From NCBI GenBank assembly GCA_017476665.1, contig JAFUZJ010000041.1, positions 1-64,000 on the forward strand: a DNA stretch of 64,000 nt. Direction: 5' to 3'. How positions within the stretch are numbered: position 1 is the stretch's first letter; each line of letters opens with the position of its first letter. Both the position numbers and the translations under genes were made by a program. Below, piece by piece: positions 41,401-49,864 of the stretch. The notes under the pieces are model-generated. The model worked only from the letters and a program-made list of their open reading frames with translations. It did not search any database and had not been told where the DNA came from. Source of the DNA: Lachnospiraceae bacterium (GTDB taxonomy: Bacteria; Bacillota; Clostridia; Lachnospirales; Lachnospiraceae).

Positions 41401-42045
41401 GTCACATTCCACCACATCAAAAACAGAACTGTCAAACATCCTGTTCAATTCTTTTTCCCGGATCAGGAAATCAACCTTTTGCTTTTTGTTGATGCGGATA
41501 AGAAATTCCTCCACATTCTGTTCATTTCCGGGTCTGGCACTCAGCCCTCTGTAACATTCGGCATACTGCTCGTCCGTGCGCTCAAAAATCTTGAAGAACT
41601 GCGGCGAATAAAACAAATTCACTGCCTCCTTCCAATTGCTCTTGGCAAGATTCGCGAAATGGAACAGATTCTTCACATCCCCCACGGAAGAAGCAAAAAC
41701 TTCATACGCGACCGAAACCACAAACGGAAGATAGTACTCTCCCTGGTTGCTGATGATGCAGAAGTTGCCCCTTGCAACCTCGCCCTCCTGCATATGCTCT
41801 CCGTGAAACCGGTACAGAATCTCCTCTCCGTCTCCGGTGAACTCCGTCGTCAGACACTCCATGCGCATATCCGTAGAGCTGACATAGCCTCTGACCAAGC
41901 CCGCCGCCGAAGAATAGATATGAAAAGAGCCCTCATAGATATCCCCACTCTGCAAAGTCAGTTCGACCTTGGCACATGAAAAATCCAGAGAGCTTGTCTC
42001 ATAATCATATTTTCCCTCTAAAATCTGCTCTACGCATTCCCGCAT
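38470..42045 (-). CDS. Very large DUF5717-like protein of unknown function
   Basis: About 1191 residues. The start is put at the ATG at 42045 (MRECVEQILEGKYDYETSSL), 8 bases after AGGTGA; the ATG at 42051 nearly touches that site. The N-terminal 300 residues are beta-rich with two sandwich-like domains (SGDIYEGSFHIYSSAAGLVR and VDITIPVTVQMGEE). From about residue 310 the protein is a long helical solenoid (ARLYKAQLLISEERYNEAEW, LAWLLLYLSEEYNKSVATKW). No signal peptide, membrane helix or catalytic motif is visible. It has the shape of a scaffold. It heads the four-gene set and probably binds the Hsp70-like partner. Confidence 0.75.
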   Translation of the reverse strand: MRECVEQILEGKYDYETSSLDFSCAKVELTLQSGDIYEGSFHIYSSAAGLVRGYVSSTDMRMECLTTEFTGDGEEILYRFHGEHMQEGEVARGNFCIISNQGEYYLPFVVSVAYEVFASSVGDVKNLFHFANLAKSNWKEAVNLFYSPQFFKIFERTDEQYAECYRGLSARPGNEQNVEEFLIRINKKQKVDFLIREKELNRMFDSSVFDVVECDLDITRNGWGYTMLQVACEGDFCFTEKEILRDDDFLGNRCTLPVFIDTKRCREGKNFGRIRLSNSYVDITIPVTVQMGEEAIGRSVRLQKKREIVQMMAYYQEFRMKRINSETWMRKTDELVEQMLSRDDEDVAARLYKAQLLISEERYNEAEWSLDHAIDLMEEKGDEDDVLYAYYLYLTTLIERREEFVSEMTQRVERLYAKHRNDWRLAWLLLYLSEEYNKSVATKWEFLERQFKAGCYSPVFYIEGLHLLNTNPTLLRKLDEYTIQILYYGARKDALRPEVVEQILYLAGRGKEYSGLLLKVLQKLYEKRQDERILEEICRLLVRGNHVGYKYFSWYDAGVKAQLRITNLYEYYMMSIDLDETQKLPKIVLMYFSYQNNLDLQHTAFLYWYVEQHKLELGELYDSYRPRMEHFIVDQIQKERINKYLAYLYQRLLTPAMIDQQTAKALAKLLFAHRIAVSDSRLTRVIVYQKGMRNGEAFPLQNGGNWVPVYGGDSTILFEDAYGNRFAKSVDYTLEKLMIPGKFQKLIATLVQDNLNLDLYLMEQERDREAVTAETADRMLRLASSPQVETGVRRALYLKLLRHYYDADNMKALDDALETFPMEMFSLHERAEIVRYMVLRDKWDEAWNWVKEYGPYFLEAKSLVGLLDHQIESSDGEQEKLTEAALYTFQNGKYNSRIAQYLERYASCPTRELRDIWKAVRSYELDAYRVSERLILQMLFTGAFVGERTEIFSYYVSEGPDERLEEAFLTRCAYDYFVKERLTDERIFRDISKLALNREIARVCKLALLKFYAENGEELITETEELIEDLLHEMLSEKIHLNFFRNYLGRGMIREPLLMEMMDKTIVEYHGHPDAKVMIHYIILQEGCEDSEYRTEPMREVYGGVCFKEFILFFGESLQYYITEEQNGEEQLTESGDLQKSDIYGKNSDWRYEMINDILISSVLEDYDTLDGMLDQYYRREYLGENLFALQ

Positions 42046-42118
42046 TTCCATTCACCTGCCTCATATGTCACACTACTGTTCAGTATACCAAAAATAGTGA
42101 CAGAGGGCAAATGATTTT

Positions 42119-43012
42119 CTATTCGAGATTTAATTTTTTCGATAAGATCTGATACGTCACAAAATACATCAGACCGCCCATGATCAGAGAAGTCAATATG
42201 CCTGCATCCAGCGTACCGATGTAGGTCAGCGCAGCTGCATCCGTCGGTTTCCGCGCCATCATCGCAGTAAAGGTAAACATAACACGCAAAATCTGTGACA
42301 GCACTGAATGGAGAAAAAAGAGTCCCACCGTTGTCAAAATTCCCAGCAACAGCTTATGTTTCCTTGAAAGCTGACCGATACTGAGACCTCCGAATATCGT
42401 AAGCAGCGTGCCAAACGGAGTGACAAGCACGGTGATGACTGCTGCCAGGAAGAAATGCACCGCATGTGCCACAAGCCCCTGGCTGACCAGATCCTCTTTC
42501 AGTTTCGTCCAGGCTCTCGCCAATTCGGACAGATTCGTCAAACCGACGGAAGCAAGCACATCATTGAACGTCATGGCTGCCATACCGATCAGAACACCCG
42601 TCGCCAACGCCACACACAGGTTTAAAATAACTGCCCATGCAACCGCTACGATGGTTTTGCCTCGCAGAATCTCTCCCGTCCGAATCGGCAGTGTGTGGGT
42701 AAGATACCCTTCATCCGTATACATGGTCTTATAGAATCTTACACTCAAATAGCCATACAGCGCATAATTGACCCCCACCATGGAGAAAACGCAGATAAAA
42801 AAGGCCACCGCCACTGTCATCGTCATCAAAACAATCCTGATATTTGTGCCCACATCATCCACAGACGTAGCCTTCTCCCACGTCATGATATAGCGCATGG
42901 GAAAAACCATGCCTACAATCCCGATCAGAGTGGCCCCCGCCACCACAAGCAGTATAATAGACACGATCTTTACAGTGCTTTTCCACTCATACTTCATCAG
43001 TTTTCCTAACAT
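42119..43012 (-). CDS. ABC-2-type transporter permease
   Basis: 297 residues with about six hydrophobic segments: SIILLVVAGATLIGIVGMVF, MTVAVAFFICVFSMVGVNYA, TIVAVAWAVILNLCVALATG, HAVHFFLAAVITVLVTPFGT, ILTTVGLFFLHSVLSQI and GILTSLIMGGLMYFVTYQIL. No large soluble domain. The ATG overlaps the ATPase stop by 7 bp, forming a two-gene exporter. Substrate unknown. Confidence 0.85.
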   Translation of the reverse strand: MLGKLMKYEWKSTVKIVSIILLVVAGATLIGIVGMVFPMRYIMTWEKATSVDDVGTNIRIVLMTMTVAVAFFICVFSMVGVNYALYGYLSVRFYKTMYTDEGYLTHTLPIRTGEILRGKTIVAVAWAVILNLCVALATGVLIGMAAMTFNDVLASVGLTNLSELARAWTKLKEDLVSQGLVAHAVHFFLAAVITVLVTPFGTLLTIFGGLSIGQLSRKHKLLLGILTTVGLFFLHSVLSQILRVMFTFTAMMARKPTDAAALTYIGTLDAGILTSLIMGGLMYFVTYQILSKKLNLE

Positions 43013-43707
43013 GCAAACACCTCCCTGAAATAGGCATCCACGGATTTCCCCTTCTCCCTGCGGATATTCTCCACCGAAGTATAAAGCACCAATCTGCCGT
43101 ACCGCATGAAGATCACTTCATCCAACACCTGCTCAATGTCACTGATCAGATGCGTGGAGATCAGCACCGTGGACTGCGGGTTATAATTGCTTAAAATCGT
43201 GTGCAGGATATAATCCCGGGCCGCCGGATCCACCCCCGCAATGGGCTCATCCAGAATATAAAGCTCCGCATTCCGGCTCATCACCAGGATCAACTGCACC
43301 TTCTCCTTGGTTCCCTTGGAGAGACTGTTCATATGCGCCTTGGGATCGATCCGCAGGCTGTCAAGCATCTGCTCGGCGCGCTCTCTGGAAAAATCCGCAT
43401 AAAAATCCGCAAAAAAATCCAGGATCTGCGTTATCGTCTGATTGCCTGCCAGATAAGTGCGATCCGGCAGATAAGCCACTTTGGCCTTTGTCTCCGGTCC
43501 GATTGGCATACCGCAGACCCGGATCTCTCCTGATGTCGGCAGCAGCAGACCATTCAGCATCTTGATCAGCGTAGTCTTACCGCTTCCGTTTGGGCCCAAC
43601 AGACCTATGATCCGGCCTCTCGGCAGGGACAATGTCACATGATCCACAGCTGCTGTCTTGCCATCGTAGGACTTTGTCACAGCATTCAACTCTATGAGAT
43701 TATTCAT
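43006..43707 (-). CDS. ABC transporter ATP-binding protein
   Basis: 233 residues. Walker A GPNGSGKTTLIK (about residue 38), signature NSLSKGTKEKVQLILVMS, Walker B LYILDEPIAGVDPAARDY and the switch His in LISTHLI. The signature has KGT in place of SGG, as in many ABC-2-type (YtrB/EcsA-like) ATPases. Paired with the permease immediately downstream. The upstream region has three 16-bp direct repeats that may be its operator. Ribosome site GAGGTGACAAAGG. Confidence 0.92.
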   Translation of the reverse strand: MNNLIELNAVTKSYDGKTAAVDHVTLSLPRGRIIGLLGPNGSGKTTLIKMLNGLLLPTSGEIRVCGMPIGPETKAKVAYLPDRTYLAGNQTITQILDFFADFYADFSRERAEQMLDSLRIDPKAHMNSLSKGTKEKVQLILVMSRNAELYILDEPIAGVDPAARDYILHTILSNYNPQSTVLISTHLISDIEQVLDEVIFMRYGRLVLYTSVENIRREKGKSVDAYFREVFAC

Positions 43708-43728
43708 CCTTTGTCACCTCACATAAAT

Positions 43729-43776
43729 TTCCTATGGAATGAAATTCCTATGGATTAATATTCCTATTCTATGGTA
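43729..43776. repeat. Three 16-bp direct repeats in the divergent promoter region
   Basis: Three units beginning TTCCTAT at 43729, 43745 and 43761 are spaced exactly 16 bp apart (TTCCTATGGAATGAAA, TTCCTATGGATTAATA, TTCCTATTCTATGGTA). The core TTCCTATGGAA is palindromic. They lie 22 bp upstream of the ABC ATPase start and before the plus-strand SpoIID-like gene, so they may bind a regulator of either. Confidence 0.75.
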
Positions 43777-43831
43777 CCTATTTTACCCGCATTGCATATG
43801 ATAAGTCAACAGAATTCAACAAGGTGCTTCC

Positions 43832-45139
43832 ATGTCTGAAATCGAAGTAAACGATATCATCAATACTACAGATCCCTCAACCGGTACCGCTGCCGGAACA
43901 GGTACGGATAACGCAGGCACTCTGCAGGTAAACGTCGTATCCTCGCTGGGCCTGATCCCTGTGGAAAATGCCTCCGTCGTCATCTCCTACACGGGAGATC
44001 CCGATTCCGTCATACGTACCCTGACCACCAACAATTCCGGTCAGACAGAAACGATCCCCCTTCCCGCTCCTCCCCTTGCGCTCTCCCTGGACCCGGAGTC
44101 GGAAATCCAGCCTTACGCCGAATACAATATTATCATTACTGCGGAGGGATATGAACCGGTATCCATATCCGGTTCCCAACTGTTTTCCGGTGAACTGTCC
44201 CTGCAGCCGGTTGTCATGAACCCTGCAGAAGCTCCTTCAGAGGAAGAAAAATTTGTGGTGATCCCCGTCCACACACTGTTCGGTGATTATCCTCCCAAGA
44301 TTCCGGAGGACGAGATCAAGCCCATAGACGAAAGCGGAGAGATCGTTTTGAGCCGCGTTGTGATCCCGGAATACATCATTGTACATGACGGAGACCCCGA
44401 CGACAACACCGCGATCAATTATTGGGTGCGCTATAAGGACTATATCAAAACCGTAGCTTCCTGCGAAATCTACTCGACCTGGCCGGAAGCAGCCATCTAT
44501 GCGAACATTCTGGCGATCATGTCCTTTACCCTCAATCGCGTGTTCACCGAATGGTATCGCAATAAGGGATACCCTTTTACCATCACTTCTTCCACAGCCT
44601 ACGACCAGAAATGGTCTTACGGACACAATATCTATGAAAATATTGATTATCTGGTGGACACCGTTTTTGCCAACTATCTTGCACGTCCCGGTGTTCGGCA
44701 GCCGATCTTTACCGCTTACTGCGACGGGGTTCGTACCACCTGCAGAGGATTAAGTCAATGGGGCTCCAAATATCTGGCGGAAGAAGGTTACTCCGCCATT
44801 GAGATCCTGCGATATTATTTCGGCAATGACATGTATATTGCCACCGCGGACCAGATTTCGGGGGTGCCTTCCTCCTATCCGGGATATGCTTTGGGTATCG
44901 GTTCCTCCGGCGACAAAGTCCGTCAGCTACAGACACAGTTAAACCGGATTGCACGTAATTTCCCGGCAATTCCCATTCTCGTAACAGACGGCATCTACGG
45001 CCCCCTTACCGCAAACAGCGTACGCATTTTCCAGACAATCTTCGGACTGCCTGCCACCGGAGTGACCGACTATCCTACCTGGTATGAGATTTCGGATATT
45101 TATGTGGGAGTCAGCCGAATCGCGGAACCCTCCAGATGA
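43832..45139 (+). CDS. SpoIID-like protein with peptidoglycan-binding C-terminus
   Basis: 435 residues. Residues about 30-130 form a carboxypeptidase-regulatory-like beta domain (LQVNVVSSLGLIPVENASVV). Residues about 195-335 are SpoIID-like, with KDYIKTVASCEIYSTWPEAA and the characteristic GLSQWGSKYLAEEGYSAIEI followed by LRYYFG. About 350-425 is a PG_binding_1 domain (GIGSSGDKVRQLQTQLNRIA, DGIYGPLTANSVRIFQ). SpoIID proteins are lytic transglycosylases on denuded glycans, but the catalytic Glu should be checked, since the family alignment is partial. There is no signal peptide, which is odd for a wall enzyme. It might act inside the forespore/mother cell or use another route. Confidence 0.78.
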   Translation: MSEIEVNDIINTTDPSTGTAAGTGTDNAGTLQVNVVSSLGLIPVENASVVISYTGDPDSVIRTLTTNNSGQTETIPLPAPPLALSLDPESEIQPYAEYNIIITAEGYEPVSISGSQLFSGELSLQPVVMNPAEAPSEEEKFVVIPVHTLFGDYPPKIPEDEIKPIDESGEIVLSRVVIPEYIIVHDGDPDDNTAINYWVRYKDYIKTVASCEIYSTWPEAAIYANILAIMSFTLNRVFTEWYRNKGYPFTITSSTAYDQKWSYGHNIYENIDYLVDTVFANYLARPGVRQPIFTAYCDGVRTTCRGLSQWGSKYLAEEGYSAIEILRYYFGNDMYIATADQISGVPSSYPGYALGIGSSGDKVRQLQTQLNRIARNFPAIPILVTDGIYGPLTANSVRIFQTIFGLPATGVTDYPTWYEISDIYVGVSRIAEPSR

Positions 45140-45152
45140 CTGACCGCTCCTA

Positions 45153-45181
45153 TTGAACCACTTCCTAAAATATGGTATAAT
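45153..45181 (+). promoter_or_regulatory. Promoter of the EAL phosphodiesterase gene
   Basis: TTGAAC at 45153-45158, a 17-bp spacer and TATAAT at 45176-45181, 47 bp before the ATG. Confidence 0.65.
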
Positions 45182-45228
45182 GTGTTGTATATACGATACC
45201 TTGTAATAGAAAAAGATGGGGGTTCAAT

Positions 45229-47193
45229 ATGGAGAATGGGAAGAAACACCACGGGATCATAGAAAGCCTTATGCACGGCCTGGGATTTTATCATGACACG
45301 CCTTATGTATCCGATTATCAGCGGGAAGCAAATGTGCGCAGTACGATCTATATGTCTGTGGTCATCATCGTTCTGGAAATCTGGATGCTGATACGCAATG
45401 TGAAATTGAACGTGCTGACAGGCAAATGTACCTCGTTCGGCATGTTCCTGCAGTACACGAAAAATTACTGGATTCTGCTGTTCGTCGGACTGGCGACTCT
45501 GATCTACGGTCTGATATTTTTGAAAAGCAGACGCAAGGGACTCCGCAAGATCAGCGACATCTGGATCACCCTGTTTGCCGGCATCTGTCTGTATTTTGGC
45601 ATGCAGACATCCTTCAGTGATTTTTCACGCGGCCGGATGATCATCTGCTTTCTGACCATGATCCTTTATGTGGCGTGCCTGCTCATCTGGCGTCCCTATA
45701 TATCCATTTTTATGCTGACCGCCATTGCTTACGGCTTTTACCAGTGGATCGACCATTTTGCCGTTGACAAACAGGGAAATCCGGTACATGTGAGTGCCGG
45801 TGACCAGATCAACTATATCACTTTCTTCATCTCCCTGATCATGGTGGCCATCAGCATCTGCCACCAGCGGCACAGGGAGGCGCTCAAGGCGGAAAGTCTT
45901 GAGATTGCCGCCATCACGGACGAATTGACAGGGTTGCCGAACATGTCGCGTTTCAGCCAACTGGCGACAGACTATCTGGAAGAGAGCAAATACACGAATA
46001 CGGAACTGATCTATCTCTTTTTCAATATAGAGAATTTCCAGACCTTTAACGACAGGTTCGGATATAACGGTGGAAACAAATTGCTCCGCTCCATGGGTCA
46101 GATCATCCGGGAGAATTTTCCCGGCGAACCATATGCCAGACAGTCCGATGACCACTTCGTTGTTCTGACCAAATTTGAGGGATATGACCTGAAGGTCGGT
46201 GCAGTCCGCAATTCCATCAAATATCAGAATAAAGAGGAGGTATATCTGGATATCAAGGTGGGCGCTTACCGCGTCAAGGATCCCGATGCGGATCCCCGTC
46301 TGGAGGTAGATCACGCCAGATACGCCGCCAATCTGCTGAAAAACCGGGAAGAAGAATATATCAGAGAATATGATGACCAGATGGATAAAGACTACCGCCT
46401 GCGCCAGTATGTCCTCAACAACATTGACAAAGCAATCAAAGAGGGATACATCAAGGTATATTATCAGCCGGTGGTGTGGTCCAATGACGGAGAACTCTGC
46501 GGCTGCGAGGCTCTGGCCAGATGGGACGATCCGGACGTGGGCTTCCTGTCCCCCGGGAAATTCATCCCCGTGCTGGAGGAATGCCGCCAGATCCATAAAC
46601 TGGATCGCTGCGTCTACGAAACGGTATGTAAAAAGATGCGGGACTGCCTGGATAACAATTTGCCGATCTTCCCGACCTCGCTGAACTTCTCCCGACTGGA
46701 TTTCGAGTTGATGGATGCCGTGGGCGAATTAGAGAAACTGGTGGAAAAATATCAGATTCCCCGGAAATATCTGCATGTGGAGATTACAGAAAGCGCTCTC
46801 TCCAATGATATCGAAGGTCTGCAGAAATCCATGCGCATTCTGCGGGAAAGGGGATACTCCATCTGGCTGGATGATTTCGGCTCGGGCTACTCTTCCATGA
46901 ATGTGCTGAAGGATTATAAATTTGATCTGCTCAAGATCGATATGGTATTTTTAAAGAATTTCACTGGAAACGACAATGCGCACAAGATCATCAAGAGCAT
47001 TCTGGATCTGGCAAAAGAACTGGGTATGATGACATTGACAGAAGGGGTGGAAACCCAGGAAGCTGTGGATTTCCTGCAGGGCGCAGGCTGCGGCAGACTG
47101 CAGGGATACTTCTACGGCAAGCCCATGACCTACGAGGAAATCTACGCCAAGCTCCAGGACGGTACATACCGCCTGGCATCGGAGTTCATCTAA
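45229..47193 (+). CDS. Membrane c-di-GMP phosphodiesterase (degenerate GGDEF plus EAL)
   Basis: 654 residues. About six membrane helices lie in residues 35-215. A GGDEF domain follows (ITDELTGLPNMSRFSQLATD), but its active-site motif reads SDDHF, so it should not make c-di-GMP. The EAL domain is intact: CEALARWDDP, TSLNFSRLDF, VEITESALSND, WLDDFGSGYSSM, LLKIDM, TEGVETQ and QGYFYGKP. It is therefore expected to degrade c-di-GMP, with the inactive GGDEF domain perhaps sensing GTP. Own promoter, GGGGG ribosome site and bidirectional terminator. The protein at 53177-54232 could be the opposing cyclase. Confidence 0.92.
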   Translation: MENGKKHHGIIESLMHGLGFYHDTPYVSDYQREANVRSTIYMSVVIIVLEIWMLIRNVKLNVLTGKCTSFGMFLQYTKNYWILLFVGLATLIYGLIFLKSRRKGLRKISDIWITLFAGICLYFGMQTSFSDFSRGRMIICFLTMILYVACLLIWRPYISIFMLTAIAYGFYQWIDHFAVDKQGNPVHVSAGDQINYITFFISLIMVAISICHQRHREALKAESLEIAAITDELTGLPNMSRFSQLATDYLEESKYTNTELIYLFFNIENFQTFNDRFGYNGGNKLLRSMGQIIRENFPGEPYARQSDDHFVVLTKFEGYDLKVGAVRNSIKYQNKEEVYLDIKVGAYRVKDPDADPRLEVDHARYAANLLKNREEEYIREYDDQMDKDYRLRQYVLNNIDKAIKEGYIKVYYQPVVWSNDGELCGCEALARWDDPDVGFLSPGKFIPVLEECRQIHKLDRCVYETVCKKMRDCLDNNLPIFPTSLNFSRLDFELMDAVGELEKLVEKYQIPRKYLHVEITESALSNDIEGLQKSMRILRERGYSIWLDDFGSGYSSMNVLKDYKFDLLKIDMVFLKNFTGNDNAHKIIKSILDLAKELGMMTLTEGVETQEAVDFLQGAGCGRLQGYFYGKPMTYEEIYAKLQDGTYRLASEFI

Positions 47194-47233
47194 CCCGTTT
47201 TCCTCAAACCGCAGGATTGATTATCATAACGAT

Positions 47234-47267
47234 AAAAGCGCTGTGCCTATTGCCGCACAGCGCTTTT
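47234..47267. terminator. Bidirectional terminator between convergent genes
   Basis: AAAAGCGCTGTGC (47234-47246) pairs with GCACAGCGCTTTT (47255-47267), a 13-bp perfect stem with A- and T-runs on both sides. It serves the EAL gene and the chemoreceptor pseudogene. Confidence 0.9.
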
Positions 47268-47283
47268 CTTAGCCCTTTTTTCG

Positions 47284-49173
47284 TCATACATGGAATTTAT
47301 CCACAACATGCTTTAATCCCTGAACATTTCCTGTCACATATGTGGTACGGTTACTGATCTCCTCTCCGGAAACGCGCAGCGACTGCAGATTGGATGCGGC
47401 CGTCTGCATTGCGGAATCCAGCTCTGCCTGGGACTTCACGATAAAGTCGAGGTTATTGTTGATCTCCTCAATGGAGGCAGCCAGCTCTACGGTACTGGAC
47501 CCCAGATCTGCGCTCCGGTCTGCATAATAACCTGCATCCTCCTTGTAGTTCACCGCCAGATTCTCGAACAGATCATAATCTTTGATGATCACCTGATCCA
47601 GGAACACCAGGATCTTATTGCTGTTGTCTGCCAGAACCTTTACACTCGCCAACACCTGATCGGTCAGCTCCTGTACCTTATCAATCTGTTTTCCGGTATC
47701 GGCGCTCAGGGAATTGATCTCACCGGCCACCACCGCAAAGCCTCTTCCGGCCTCGCCCGCTCTTGCCGCCTCAATGGAGGCATTCAGTGCCAACAGATTG
47801 GTCTGATCCGCAATATCCCGGATGGTATTGGCCACATCCGTGATCTGCTCGATCACTTTCACCTGCTCAATGGCCTTCGCCAGATCTTCCTTGTTGGCAT
47901 CAATGGTGCCCACTGCCCGCTTCTTATTCTGCAAAAGTTCCGGAATTGCCTTATCAATCCGCTCCACAATGACATCCGCTTTCTGTGCCATATCCTGAGC
48001 CTGACCGGATAATTTCTCCACCGCATCCACCAGATTCTCACAGGTGCTGGACATATTTTCAATACTTCCTGTCTGGCGGTCCACATTCTTCGTGGTATCT
48101 TCCACAATGGAACTGATCTGAGAAATATTGCCGCTCATCTCCTGAATCTGTCTGTTTGCATCAGACATCTCAGCCACGATCTTCACAGAACTCTTCTGCG
48201 TTTCCTGAATCGTGCCGATAAAGCTGGTCTCCAACTCATCGATCAGATAAGTGATCTCCTGCACTTCATCGTCAAACGCCTGATCCGCAGCAGTACCCAG
48301 ATCCCGGATAAAGCCTTTCATCTTGTTCATCGGCTCCAACTGCTTCCGCAGCACCAGACTGACATACAATGCACAAAGAACCACCGCAACCAGCCCCACT
48401 ACAACCCCGGCGCCAACCATCTTTGTGAGCTGAGCGGATACCACATTGACATCCTGCTCCACACCGAGCAGCCAGCCGGAGGCCGAAACCTCTGCGATGG
48501 CAAGATATTTTTTCACTTTATCATAGTCCGTTATCTTCTGGACTTTTCTGTCCTTCAGATTCAACGATACTCTCTCAGTCAGGATGGTATCGCCGGACTC
48601 TGCCGGGAGATATGCGGAGTTCGGATGTACGATCACCGCCCCGTCTTTCGTCAAGAGGAACGATTCTATGTTGTTGTCCGCTCCGATGCCGTTGACGATC
48701 TCCAAGAGCTTATCAATCGTCACATCTGCCAGGATCACCGCCTGATGCCCCTCGATCTAAAAGGGTTCTGCGATTGTCACAATCATCTGGCCTGTGGCAA
48801 AATCCATGTAGGGCGCCGTGTAGATCAGACTGCCCGAACTCACGGAATCGATCCACCATCCTCTCGTCGTGGGATCCAGATCCAATACAGAGTGATCCGC
48901 CGGGAATACCGCTCCATCATAATCATAACAACAATAATACATCAGCGCATCTTCATTGGAGGCCAGATCCATCGCCAGCATGTCCATGATCGCATCTGTA
49001 TCCTTATACTCCATCTTTGACACATGGTTGACGATCGTATGTACCACAGCAGCCTGCTTCCCCAGCCAGTCATCAATCACCTGCGCATTATCCGAAGCCT
49101 CAATCTTCAAGGTTTCCTGTGCATCCCCCACCAGGGTATTCCGATTTGTGATCACCAGGATCGCCGTGACCAA
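47284..49173 (-). pseudogene. Methyl-accepting chemotaxis protein gene interrupted by an amber codon
   Basis: Two abutting frames in the same phase form one chemoreceptor. The upstream part (48757-49173) has a hydrophobic N-terminus and a dCache-like sensor ending MIVTIAEPF. A TAG at about 48757-48759 follows, and the same frame resumes with [20 protein letters not shown]. It continues through a membrane helix ([20 protein letters not shown]) to the signalling hairpin [20 protein letters not shown]. Only one base change separates TAG from a sense codon (for example GAG, CAG or AAG). The 5' end is also weak: the first usable start is a TTG at 49173 without a ribosome site. Probably inactive, unless amber suppression or re-initiation occurs. 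Confidence 0.85.
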
Positions 49174-49211
49174 CAGGAACCTTTTCAGACAAAAAAACTG
49201 TTTTTAAAATG

Positions 49212-49844
49212 TCAGACAGGTTTCTTTCCCAATATCTTTTCTATCAGATTTATCTGCGGTCTGTCCGGGTCTTCATGAAAGATATCGATCCGATCCCGGT
49301 CTCCGCTTCTGTCGGAAAACGCGGGATACAAAAAACCAAACTCCGGCTTTCCCGGCTCATAATCCCCGGTCAAAGGGGAGATTGTGCAGATCAGGAAATC
49401 ATACACTTCCTCCGAACCCTCCAGCCATTCCTTATCCGCGCCTTTCACCGGAATATCATACGACCCAAAGAACACATAGACGGCATAATCCGTATCCGTC
49501 CTGTAATTTTCTCCCACGATCTCATAAAACACACTGAGCAGTCCATCGTCCTTCAGTCTCTGCTCCCGCAGGGCGGAAAGCAATGTCCACATACCCTTCT
49601 GCCGCTCCGCGCCCGCCGGGAAACAATACTCCTTCAACTGCTCATTTGTCCTGGAAAAAGGGACTGCCTTCGCCAGCTCCAGATTCCGCTTTGTCTCAAC
49701 GCCGGATAGTTTTCCAAAATGAATGTTAAAGGAACCGTCCTCAAAGCCGTCTGCATCCATATAAGCTCCTGCGATGCGCGCGAAGCAGTTCCTGGATGGC
49801 GTCATTCTGCGGGTGAGCTCCAGCATATCGTCCCGGTTGATCAT
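49212..49844 (-). CDS. DUF4317-like protein
   Basis: About 210 residues from the ATG at 49844, 10 bases after GGAAGGAG. It begins INRDDMLELTRRMTPSRNCF and ARIAGAYMDADG, resembling the DUF4317 family start, and the end contains FLICTISPLTGDYEPGKPEF, GFLYPAFSDRSGDRDRIDIF. It is shorter than the DUF4317 proteins I recall, so part of the middle may be missing or the family may vary. Cytoplasmic, no known activity. It lies 20 bp after the deformylase-like gene. Confidence 0.65.
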   Translation of the reverse strand: MINRDDMLELTRRMTPSRNCFARIAGAYMDADGFEDGSFNIHFGKLSGVETKRNLELAKAVPFSRTNEQLKEYCFPAGAERQKGMWTLLSALREQRLKDDGLLSVFYEIVGENYRTDTDYAVYVFFGSYDIPVKGADKEWLEGSEEVYDFLICTISPLTGDYEPGKPEFGFLYPAFSDRSGDRDRIDIFHEDPDRPQINLIEKILGKKPV

Positions 49845-49864
49845 CGTACTATTTCTCCTTCCAA

